NCBI GenBank assembly: GCA_937766455.1
Contig: CALLXD010000061.1
Coordinates: 1-37,952, forward strand
Direction of reading: 5' to 3'
Origin: Vicinamibacterales bacterium
GTDB lineage: Bacteria > Acidobacteriota > Vicinamibacteria > Vicinamibacterales > UBA8438
DNA: 37,952 nt
Positions 16,778 to 23,818 of this stretch are shown one piece after another. The notes below the pieces were generated by a model that was not told the origin of the DNA, ran no database searches, and saw only the letters and a list, made by a program, of their open reading frames with translations. Position numbers and translations under genes: made by a program. Numbering within the stretch: the stretch's first letter is position 1; the number at the start of each line of letters is the position of its first letter.

Positions 16778-17141
16778 TACGCAGACCACTCCTCCGGAGC
16801 CGTCGCTTCAGCTCCCGGAGTCGATCGAGCAGATCGTCGACGCGGCCCGTGACAAGAAGGCGGAGAACGTCGCCGTACTCGACCTTCGGCCCGCGAACGC
16901 GTTCACGGACCATTTCGTGATTTGCTCCGGTCGGAGCCGCCGGCAGGTCACCTCAATTTCGGAGAGTATCGAAGCGCGTCTCAAGCAGATCGGCCGTCGA
17001 CCGGCGCATATCGAAGGCGTCGGCACAGACTGGGTGCTGATCGACTGCTTCGACTGCCTCATTCATGTCTTCACGCGCGAAGCCCGAGATTTCTACGCGC
17101 TCGAACGGCTTTGGGGCAGCGCTGAACGGGTGGAGATCTAG
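16770..17141 (+). CDS. rsfS: Ribosomal silencing factor RsfS
   Basis: A 123-residue RsfS/Iojap protein that binds L14 and blocks subunit joining when nutrients are short. Family landmarks are KKAENVAVLDLRP, FTDHFVICSGRSRRQV, GVGTDWVLIDCFDCLIHVF and REARDFYALERLWG. An N-terminal Thr/Pro-rich stretch of about 15 residues is extra. It overlaps nadD by 8 nt in the nadD-rsfS pair common across bacteria, and comF overlaps its 3' end. Confidence 0.95.
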   Translation: MTNTQTTPPEPSLQLPESIEQIVDAARDKKAENVAVLDLRPANAFTDHFVICSGRSRRQVTSISESIEARLKQIGRRPAHIEGVGTDWVLIDCFDCLIHVFTREARDFYALERLWGSAERVEI

Positions 17142-17904
17142 AGGCACACGAACACCGACGGCGCGCTCGGCCGTCGATGCGCTCCTGACGGTGCTGCTGG
17201 CCCCATCTTGCGCCGTCTGCGCCTCGGCCCTGGAGGCACCGACCCAGGGCCCGATTTGCCCATCATGCTGGCGGTCCGTACCGCGGTTGACACCCCCGCT
17301 CTGCGAGCGCTGCGGCGATCCGCTTCCGCCGAGGCATCTGGCCACAGTCCGCGAGGCGTGCCCACACTGTTGGAATCTCCACTCGGCGATCACCCGTTCA
17401 CGCGCCGTCGGTCCCTACGAGGGACCCCTCAGACAGATCATCCATCTTCTGAAGTACGATCGGCGGCACACCCTCGCGGTCACACTCGGCGGGTTGATGC
17501 GTCAGGCTGGCACAACGGTCCTCTGTGACGCAGACTGTGTGGTGCCGGTACCACTCCACGCACGACGTCGCAGGCGCCGCGGCTTCAATCAGGCCGCCGA
17601 ACTCGCAGTTCAGCTGGAGCGACCGGTGGTACACGCATTGCGGCGTATCATCGCCACCCGCCCGCAGGCGGAGCTGCCCGCCGCCAGCCGGTACCGCAAC
17701 GTCGCGAACGCCTTCGCGCCGGCTCGCGCCATCGGATGGCGCTCCGCCGTATCTCAGATACGCGGCGCGCGTGTCGTGATCGTGGATGACGTCGTAACGA
17801 CCGGCGCGACGGTGGAGGCCTGCGCGAGTGTGCTCCGGTCCTTGGCCGCGCGCGAGGTCCGAGTCCTTACGCTGGCGAGAGTCGGGCGCTCACGATCGCC
17901 ATGA
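17065..17904 (+). CDS. ComF family phosphoribosyltransferase-like protein
   Basis: Up to 279 residues. The N-terminal part has a double zinc-ribbon pattern (CAVC, CPSC, CERC, CPHC at about 49-117), and the C-terminal part is a type I PRTase-like domain with VVPVPLHARRRRRRGFNQA and the PRPP loop VVIVDDVVTTGATVEA. ComF helps single-stranded DNA uptake in competent bacteria and may act with the DprA encoded here. The start is uncertain: the only upstream ATG (17065) overlaps rsfS by 77 nt, and a GTG at 17191 would begin just before the first CxxC. The 3' end converges on and overlaps tmk by 38 nt. Confidence 0.87.
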   Translation: MSSRAKPEISTRSNGFGAALNGWRSRGTRTPTARSAVDALLTVLLAPSCAVCASALEAPTQGPICPSCWRSVPRLTPPLCERCGDPLPPRHLATVREACPHCWNLHSAITRSRAVGPYEGPLRQIIHLLKYDRRHTLAVTLGGLMRQAGTTVLCDADCVVPVPLHARRRRRRGFNQAAELAVQLERPVVHALRRIIATRPQAELPAASRYRNVANAFAPARAIGWRSAVSQIRGARVVIVDDVVTTGATVEACASVLRSLAAREVRVLTLARVGRSRSP

Positions 17905-18451
17905 TCGCCGCCGTGACCGCGTCTTTCCCTTGATCGCCGTTCACGCAGGCCCAATCAGGCTGTTCTGCCTGGCGGGTGTAGCTCTCTCGGACGCGTCCGA
18001 GCAGCGCCAGGTCCCGCTCGTAGCGATCACGTCCGGAAGCCTTGCGCGTGGCCGCGAGCTCCGGATCGATGTCGAGCAGAATCGTCAGCTCAGGGACGGG
18101 GAGGTAGCGTTGCATATCCGCGAGCCACGCGGGATCCAACCCCTGAGCCTCTCCGTAGGCGATACTCGACGCCACGTAACGATCGGAGACGACCGTCAAG
18201 CCGCCAGCCAACCAGCGTTCGAGATCCGCTTTACGTTCATACCGATTGGCGACGTAGAGCAACTGCATCGCCTCGGGCCCGTACTCGCGCTCGCCCTGAA
18301 GCGCCCGCGCGATCTCCTCGCCAATAGAGGTGCCGTAGTCGGGAAAGGAGACCAGACGTGCCCGCGAGCCTCCCTCTCGAAGCTGGTCCCGCAGCCGCTC
18401 CGCCTGCGTCGCCTTCCCGCTCTGATCGAGCCCTTCAATCGCTATCAACAT
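17867..18451 (-). CDS. tmk: Thymidylate kinase
   Basis: A 194-residue dTMP kinase (dTMP to dTDP). The P-loop is EGLDQSGKATQ (6-16): the usual GK(S/T)T has Ala in the first position, an allowed but uncommon variant. The substrate motif is SFPDYGTSIG and the DRY-type element is VVSDRYVASSIAYGEAQGL. The LID region contains ATRKASGRDRYERD. Length is slightly short but complete. It lies 28 nt downstream of lysA on the same strand, probably in one transcript, and its 3' end overlaps comF on the other strand by 38 nt. Confidence 0.92.
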   Translation of the reverse strand: MLIAIEGLDQSGKATQAERLRDQLREGGSRARLVSFPDYGTSIGEEIARALQGEREYGPEAMQLLYVANRYERKADLERWLAGGLTVVSDRYVASSIAYGEAQGLDPAWLADMQRYLPVPELTILLDIDPELAATRKASGRDRYERDLALLGRVRESYTRQAEQPDWACVNGDQGKDAVTAAIMAIVSARLSPA

Positions 18452-18478
18452 ATGTGACCTAGTCGCATAACCCCGAGG

Positions 18479-19723
18479 CTACTCCTCCTCGCAGACGAGT
18501 TGTTCGTCGATGGTCTGACGCCGCCGCACCAGACGCCAGGCACCATCGTCCACCATGACTTCGGCTGGTAGTGCGTGACGATTGTAGTTCGACGACATGG
18601 CAGACCCGTAGGCCCCGGCGTCCAGCACCGCCACGACGGTGCCAACGGTGGGCTCCGGCAACGACCGACCGACCCCGAACACATCCGCCGTTTCGCAGAT
18701 GGGCCCCACCACGTCGCACGTCACCGGCACGCCGGCGCGCCCGGTCACCGCTTCAATGCGGTGATAGGCGCCATAGAGCGCCGGCCGCAACAATTCGCTC
18801 ATCCCGGCATCCAGCACCACGAACCGGGTGCCATTGCCGCGTGGCTTCACGTCGACAACCGAGGCCAACAACGCGCCGGCCGGTCCGACCACCGCCCTCC
18901 CGGGTTCGACGATCAACGTCAATCCTGAAGGTCTGACGACATCGACCAGCGCGGCCGTATACATAGTGGCCGAGGGCACCGTCTCGCCCTCATAGGCGAT
19001 GCCGAGGCCACCGCCCAGATCCAGATGCTCCACCGACACGCCATCGTCACGCAGCTCGCGAGCAAGCCCCATGACCGCCCCCGCCGCCCGGCGGAGCGGT
19101 TCCAACCCCAACATCTGTGAGCCGATGTGGACATGTAACCCGACAAATCTGAGCCCTGGTCGCGCGCTGGCGTCTCGCACGATCGCGCGCGCCTCGGTGA
19201 TCGGCACGCCGAACTTGTGGGTGCCCAGCCCGGTGGAAATATGCGGGTGACTCTCGGACGCGATATCCGGGTTGACCCGCAGCGCCACCTGCGCCACGGT
19301 GCCACGGGCGCGGGCGGCCGCGGCGATCCGTTCCAGTTCTCCCGCTGACTCCGCGTTGATGGTCTTCACCCCAAGCGCCACCGCCTGATCGATTTCCACT
19401 GGGGTCTTTCCAACCCCTGTGAAGACAATGTCTCCGGGGCCGTACCCGGCCCGCAGCGCCACCTCTATTTCCCCACCCGAATTGGCGTCGACCAGACCAC
19501 CGGCCGCGCGCACCACCCGTACGACCGCCAAGTTGGAGTTGGCCTTGAGGGCGTAGTGCAGCGCGTGTGGATAGTCCCCGAAACCAGACCGCAGCGCCGT
19601 GATCCGTTCCCGGAGCGTCGCGGCGCTGTACACGTAGGTCGGCGTCCCGACGGAGGCGGCAATGGCCGCAAGTGTCACACCGTCGCAGGTGAGTTCGTCC
19701 CCGGTCGGTCGGAAGGCGCTCAT
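18479..19723 (-). CDS. lysA: Diaminopimelate decarboxylase
   Basis: A 414-residue PLP enzyme making lysine from meso-diaminopimelate. The alanine-racemase-like barrel has the PLP lysine in HYALKANSN, the phosphate-binding and substrate region GLHVHIGSQ, then HLDLGGGLGIAYEGE and EPGRAVVGPAG. The C-terminal beta domain has GPICETADVFG and DAGAYGSAMSSNYNR, typical of LysA and not of arginine or ornithine decarboxylases. I used the ATG at 19723 (MSAFRPTGDELTCDG). The frame stays open upstream to 20284, but that part is antisense to the sigma gene and non-homologous. Divergent from the second ECF sigma, with tmk downstream. Confidence 0.94.
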   Translation of the reverse strand: MSAFRPTGDELTCDGVTLAAIAASVGTPTYVYSAATLRERITALRSGFGDYPHALHYALKANSNLAVVRVVRAAGGLVDANSGGEIEVALRAGYGPGDIVFTGVGKTPVEIDQAVALGVKTINAESAGELERIAAAARARGTVAQVALRVNPDIASESHPHISTGLGTHKFGVPITEARAIVRDASARPGLRFVGLHVHIGSQMLGLEPLRRAAGAVMGLARELRDDGVSVEHLDLGGGLGIAYEGETVPSATMYTAALVDVVRPSGLTLIVEPGRAVVGPAGALLASVVDVKPRGNGTRFVVLDAGMSELLRPALYGAYHRIEAVTGRAGVPVTCDVVGPICETADVFGVGRSLPEPTVGTVVAVLDAGAYGSAMSSNYNRHALPAEVMVDDGAWRLVRRRQTIDEQLVCEEE

Positions 19724-19864
19724 AGGCCCGGCATTGTACGGCACCTGTCGCGTGGCCGGTGTCGCGAAGACCGGAGTGAGCGCTCCAACGGCCGACACGA
19801 ATTGACACACCGCCGCGTCATTGCTATGCTTCGCCGGCCTTGCTGTCCGGACTGCCGCCACCCC

Positions 19865-20467
19865 ATGCTCGCCAGTTCCGCACCTCAACCCCCTGACGAG
19901 ATCGAGCAGCTGATCGACGGCTGCTTGCAAGGGGACCAGCAGGCGTGGAACCTCATCGTTCAGCGATATTGGCGCAGAGTTTTCAACGTCGCCTACAAGT
20001 TCGTCGGCCGGCACGACATGGCGGAGGATCTGACCCAGGACGTATTCCTGAAGATCTTCAAGGCGCTCGGCACCTTCGACCGCCGGGCCAATTTTCAGAC
20101 CTGGCTGATCAGTGTCAGCCGCAACCTCTGTATCGATCACTACCGGAGCGTTCGCAAGGAACGCGAGATGGTCGACCGCAGTGTCGATTCCACTGAGGTG
20201 TCGGCGGCCAGCGGGGAGCCTGATGCGCTGGTGACCCTCGAACGCGGCGACCGCCGGGCCCGTCTCCATGACGCGTTGGCACAACTGCCGGACACGCTAC
20301 GGACGGCGGTCACGTTGCGCGACATTCAGGAGCTGACGTATCAGGAGATCGCGGACAAGCTGGCCTTACCAGAGGGCACGGTGAAGTCCCGAATCAACCG
20401 GGGCCGCAAGGAACTCGCGCGCCAGATTCGGCTCATCATGCCCGACGGCGGTGCGACACGTGGCTAG
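19865..20467 (+). CDS. ECF-type RNA polymerase sigma-70 factor (second copy)
   Basis: About 200 residues with region 2 (QQAWNLIVQRYWRRVFNVAY, HDMAEDLTQDVFLKIFKAL, then ANFQTWLISVSRNLCIDHYR) and region 4 (LRDIQELTYQEIADKLALPE, GTVKSRINRGRKEL). Unlike the first ECF factor, no anti-sigma gene follows; the next gene, 205 nt downstream, is a STAS protein. The ATG at 19865 gives a natural ECF N-terminus; another at 19826 would add 13 cysteine- and arginine-rich residues. Neither has a clear ribosome binding site. It is divergent from lysA, with about 140 nt between starts for both promoters. Confidence 0.9.
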   Translation: MLASSAPQPPDEIEQLIDGCLQGDQQAWNLIVQRYWRRVFNVAYKFVGRHDMAEDLTQDVFLKIFKALGTFDRRANFQTWLISVSRNLCIDHYRSVRKEREMVDRSVDSTEVSAASGEPDALVTLERGDRRARLHDALAQLPDTLRTAVTLRDIQELTYQEIADKLALPEGTVKSRINRGRKELARQIRLIMPDGGATRG

Positions 20468-20672
20468 CCGATCGTGGTGCGGCCCCGGGGTACGAAGACG
20501 CTGGCCTGATCATGCCGACCCCTGCCAGCACACGGCGCAATGAGGGAGAATACGGATAGTCTGTGACCGATGTCGCAATACCATCGGCCGGGATGAAGGG
20601 CGCGTCGAGTTCGGCGGGGCTTTCATCGCAGCGTGCGACCGCGACCCTACCCCCGCTACAGCGAGGAACCAT

Positions 20673-21014
20673 ATGAATCTGACTACCGGGACCGTCGACG
20701 GCGTCGCCATCGTGCGGGTCAGCGAGACCCGCCTGATGTACCCGCTGCTCTCGGAATTCGCCGACGCGGTGACCACACTCATCAAGAGCGGCGAGCGCAA
20801 AGTGCTGATCGACCTGGCGCCGGTCGTCTACGTCGACAGCGCGTCGATCGGATGTCTCATGGACCTGTACCGGCAGTCGCACGCGGCCGGAGCCACGATG
20901 AAGCTCTCGGGCGTGCAGAAGCGGGTCGCCACCATGCTCACGATGACCGGCGCCCAGCAATTCATCGAAGTCCACGGGGACGAGCAGAGCGCGCTCGACA
21001 CCTTTGGAGAGTGA
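20673..21014 (+). CDS. STAS-domain protein (anti-anti-sigma-like)
   Basis: A 113-residue single STAS domain resembling SpoIIAA/RsbV. Strand and helix pattern fit, and the phosphorylation loop reads YVDSASIGCLMDLYR; Ser56 aligns with SpoIIAA Ser58, so regulation by a serine kinase of the RsbW/SpoIIAB type is plausible. No such kinase or PP2C phosphatase is in the window. The gene has a good ribosome binding site, AGCGAGGAACC, before the ATG at 20673. The stop is 1 nt before the next gene's ATG. The 205-nt gap upstream shows no gene. Confidence 0.88.
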   Translation: MNLTTGTVDGVAIVRVSETRLMYPLLSEFADAVTTLIKSGERKVLIDLAPVVYVDSASIGCLMDLYRQSHAAGATMKLSGVQKRVATMLTMTGAQQFIEVHGDEQSALDTFGE

Positions 21015-21015
21015 C

Positions 21016-21285
21016 ATGCGCAGTATCACGACGACCGGCGGCGCCGAGGTCGCCCTCGATGGCGACCTGCTCGCGGTGCTTGAGGCGCTCTACAAGGAAC
21101 TGAACGCCCGATACGCACTTGACCGGACGTTCGAGGACACCATCCGCGAGGTGAACCACCTCCTGGACCAAATGTCCGAAGACGAACGACGCACCTACCT
21201 GGTGGAGAGTCTCTTTCTCAACACCGTGACCTACGAGAACGAGCGACTGGGCGCCTATATGCGTAAGCTCGCACAGGACGCGTGA
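21016..21285 (+). CDS. Small protein of unknown function
   Basis: An 89-residue protein from the ATG at 21016, preceded by TTTGGAGAGTGAC, with GGAG at a good distance. An ATG at 21004 inside the STAS gene is less likely. The protein is charged and mainly helical: LDGDLLAVLEALYKELNARY, FEDTIREVNHLLDQMSEDER and YLVESLFLNTVTYENERLGA. No cysteines, signal peptide or membrane segment. I do not recognise the family. It is tightly coupled to the STAS gene (1 nt between stop and ATG) and is followed 16 nt later by the radical SAM gene, so the three are likely one operon. Confidence 0.8.
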   Translation: MRSITTTGGAEVALDGDLLAVLEALYKELNARYALDRTFEDTIREVNHLLDQMSEDERRTYLVESLFLNTVTYENERLGAYMRKLAQDA

Positions 21286-21301
21286 GCACGACCAGGATCC
21301 T

Positions 21302-22663
21302 ATGTCGCTGAACCACCAGGCGACCCGGTTCAGTTGTTCGTGGCCGTGGAGCACGTTGGTGCTCACCTGCGACGGGCGCGTGGTGTGCGGCTGCGCTGAT
21401 CCCTACGTGCAACGCGTACTCGGCGACGTGCGCACGCACACGGTCGGCGACGTCTGGACTGGCGACACCGTCCGCGCCCTACGGGCCGATCTGAACGAGG
21501 GCGGCTCGACGTTCTGTGGCGACTGCCCCCTGAAGTTGCCGCTGGACGCCAATGCCGTATCGGCTCCTCGCGCAATCGACGCCGGCGCGCTCCCCTCGCG
21601 CCTGTATATCGAGTGCACCGCCGCTTGCAACATCTCCTGTCTCGACGCCTGCTGCGCCCCTGAGACGGGCATCACGCGCACACGGGAGGCCGGCATGCTC
21701 GACTTCGATCTTTTTACGAAGGTCGTCGACGAAGCTGGGCCCGCGTTGGCGCGAATCGATTTCTTTAACTATGGGGAGGCATTTCTCCACAAACGCGCCG
21801 TCGAGATGTGCCGCTACATCAAGGAACGCTTCCCCCAGATCTACCTGTACACCAGCACAAACGGCCTCGCATTGACGGAGGCGCGAGCCCGAGCGCTCGT
21901 GCATTCGGGAATCGATGAGGTGACGTTCTCGGTGGACGGAGCGTTCCCCGAAAGCTACGCGCGGTATCGACAGCGGGGGGATTTCGACGTAGCCCTGCGT
22001 AATTTGCGGGCCATGGCCGATGAAAAGCGACGCGCGGACCGCGATGTGCCCTTCCTCAACTGGCGATACATCCTCTTTCGGTGGAACGACAGCGCCGAGG
22101 AAATGGACCAGGCACGAGCCCTGGCGGCGGAGATCGGCGTCGACCGTCTCACCTGGGAGATTACAGACCATCCAGAATCAGCGTATTCCCGCCGATTCGC
22201 CCCAGGGACTCCGGAACACACCGCCATCAGGCGCGAGATCTGGGACGACAACAATCTGGGCAACGCCATCCCCGGGGCCACCCCACGCGCTCGCATCGAT
22301 TTCCACCGACTCGTGCCCGGACTCCCACTCGTCGGTCGTCGCGGCAGCCGGGTGCAGTTGCGCCCGCGGGTGCAGAACCTGTCGACCCGTCCGTTTCCCG
22401 CGCAGGCGTCCTACGGACGCCGGTTGGTCCGCCTCGGAGCGCAGCTTCGCGGGCCAGACGGCTCAATGACCAACCGCGACCACGCGCGGGCGTGGTTGCC
22501 ATCCACCCTCGAGCCGGGCCAGACACACGACATCCCCATCGAGATACCGATGCCGGACACACCGGGCCGGTATCAACTCACGCTTGATCTGGTGTCCGAA
22601 GGGATCGACTGGTTCGAGGCGTGCGGCTCGCCGACCACGACCGCCACGCTCGTCGTGTGGTAG
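21302..22663 (+). CDS. Radical SAM protein with N-terminal SPASM-like domain
   Basis: A 453-residue protein in three parts. Residues 1-80 look like a SPASM-type Fe-S region (C12, C23, C29, C31, C72, C75; pattern C-x-PW, DGRVVCGCAD, VLGDVRTHTVGDVW, FCGDCP), which normally comes after the radical SAM core. Residues 100-310 are the core, with Cys in CTAACNISCLDACC (C105, C109, C113, C117, C118), the FFNYGEAFLH GGE-like strand and IDEVTFSVDGA. The spacing is CX3CX3C rather than CX3CX2C. Residues about 335-453 are a beta-sandwich resembling those on glycan enzymes (VRLGAQLRGPDG, PGRYQLTLDLVSEGIDWFE). Substrate unknown; a peptide or sugar modification is possible. Third in the STAS operon and convergent with lpxC. 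Confidence 0.85.
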   Translation: MSLNHQATRFSCSWPWSTLVLTCDGRVVCGCADPYVQRVLGDVRTHTVGDVWTGDTVRALRADLNEGGSTFCGDCPLKLPLDANAVSAPRAIDAGALPSRLYIECTAACNISCLDACCAPETGITRTREAGMLDFDLFTKVVDEAGPALARIDFFNYGEAFLHKRAVEMCRYIKERFPQIYLYTSTNGLALTEARARALVHSGIDEVTFSVDGAFPESYARYRQRGDFDVALRNLRAMADEKRRADRDVPFLNWRYILFRWNDSAEEMDQARALAAEIGVDRLTWEITDHPESAYSRRFAPGTPEHTAIRREIWDDNNLGNAIPGATPRARIDFHRLVPGLPLVGRRGSRVQLRPRVQNLSTRPFPAQASYGRRLVRLGAQLRGPDGSMTNRDHARAWLPSTLEPGQTHDIPIEIPMPDTPGRYQLTLDLVSEGIDWFEACGSPTTTATLVVW

Positions 22664-22675
22664 GACGACTACAAA

Positions 22676-23614
22676 CTAGTTGGTGACGGGCGTCGCTGCC
22701 TTGACGGCCACGGTCTCGCCAACCGGGCCAGCCTCGGCGACCGAGGGTGACTCGACCAACTGCCAGGCATCCGTCTCCTGCAGGAACTTCTCTGCGAACG
22801 CGGCATGCAGTTCATGGCCGCCGCGATGCGCGACCAGATGCCCGATCACCGGGGAACCCAACAGCGCCAGGTCGCCGATGGCGTCCAGAATCTTGTGGCG
22901 AACGAACTCGTCGTCGAACCTGAGCGCGTTGTTCAAGATGCCGGTCTCGCCCAAGACGATCGCATTGTCGAGCGACCCACCCAGCGCGAGCCCCTTCTTA
23001 CGCAACATCTCGACTTCCTTAAGGAACCCGAACGTGCGGGCCGGTGCTATTTCGTCCACAAACGACTCCTGCGTGACCCGCAGGGTGTGGGTCATGTGCC
23101 GTAGCAGTGGGTGGTCGAAACTGATGCTGTAGGTGACCTTGAAGTGATCGGATGGATACAACGCGATGCTCTTCTCACCTTGTGTCAGCGAGACGGGGCG
23201 CAAGACCTTCAGATAGCGCCGCGGACGCGTGAGTCGCTTCAACCCGGCCTCGTGCACCAGATAGACGAATGACGCCGCGCTGCCATCCATGATCGGCACT
23301 TCGGGCTGATTGAGCTCCACGATGACGTTGTCGACACCGAGGCTGACGAGCGCCGCCAACAGGTGCTCCACCGTCTCCACGGTCCCCGTGTCACGCGACA
23401 ACGCGGTCGCGTAGTGCAACCGGTCGACGTTGTCGACTGTCGCGGGAATCTCGATGCCTCCCAGGTCTGCCCGCCGAAAGCGGATTCCACGCCCGGCTCG
23501 CGCCGGCTTGAGAGACATGGTCACCTTCTTCCCGGAATGCAGACCGATGCCAGAGCAGGAAACGGAACGCCGAATGGTCTGTTGCACGTCAGTCACAGAG
23601 CGGTATACCCCCAC
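22676..23614 (-). CDS. lpxC: UDP-3-O-acyl-N-acetylglucosamine deacetylase
   Basis: A 312-residue zinc deacetylase, the committed step of lipid A synthesis, indicating an LPS-bearing outer membrane. Zinc ligands are visible: H84 in VETVEHLLAAL, and H240 plus D244 in RHKILDAIGDLALLGSP; catalytic H267 is in HRGGHELHAAF. Substrate-binding EVPIMDGSAASFV and PARTFGFLKEVE are intact. The C-terminal 25 residues are a variable tail. GTG starts at 23614 or 23596 are both possible; the conserved part begins around QQTIRRSVSCSGIGLHSGKK. The gene lies in a minus block below uvrA with 205 nt between, which is AT-richer and likely carries its promoter. Confidence 0.95.
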   Translation of the reverse strand: MGVYRSVTDVQQTIRRSVSCSGIGLHSGKKVTMSLKPARAGRGIRFRRADLGGIEIPATVDNVDRLHYATALSRDTGTVETVEHLLAALVSLGVDNVIVELNQPEVPIMDGSAASFVYLVHEAGLKRLTRPRRYLKVLRPVSLTQGEKSIALYPSDHFKVTYSISFDHPLLRHMTHTLRVTQESFVDEIAPARTFGFLKEVEMLRKKGLALGGSLDNAIVLGETGILNNALRFDDEFVRHKILDAIGDLALLGSPVIGHLVAHRGGHELHAAFAEKFLQETDAWQLVESPSVAEAGPVGETVAVKAATPVTN

Positions 23615-23681
23615 AAGCGGACGACCGACGAATTAGTAAAGCAAGAGCGATACCGGTTATGCGACATCCTGACGATTGCCG

Positions 23682-23710
23682 TAAATAACTGTATGTCAAT
23701 AAGTTATCAA
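23682..23710 (-). promoter_or_regulatory. Candidate promoter for lpxC
   Basis: On the minus strand TTGATA (23710-23705) and TATTTA (23687-23682) are 17 nt apart; a TTGACA lies between them at 23699-23694. The surrounding 23640-23760 stretch is visibly AT-richer than the window. Only the -35 match is strong. Confidence 0.35.
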
Positions 23711-23818
23711 GTTCATGCCAATTGGCAGATCACAACATCGTATGGAGTGTGGCTAACTAGACACACCCCGGGCCGCGACAGGTGTGGCTTTTGTACCACA
23801 GAACGGCCGTGGTGTCAG

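Noticed and set aside
11545..17904. Claim of a competence system from dprA plus comF
   Set aside because: Both are widespread in non-competent bacteria, and no ComEA, ComEC or pilus genes are present here.
19724..20284. N-terminal extension of lysA by 187 codons
   Set aside because: The extension is antisense to the ECF sigma factor and has no LysA homology; the ATG at 19723 fits the family.
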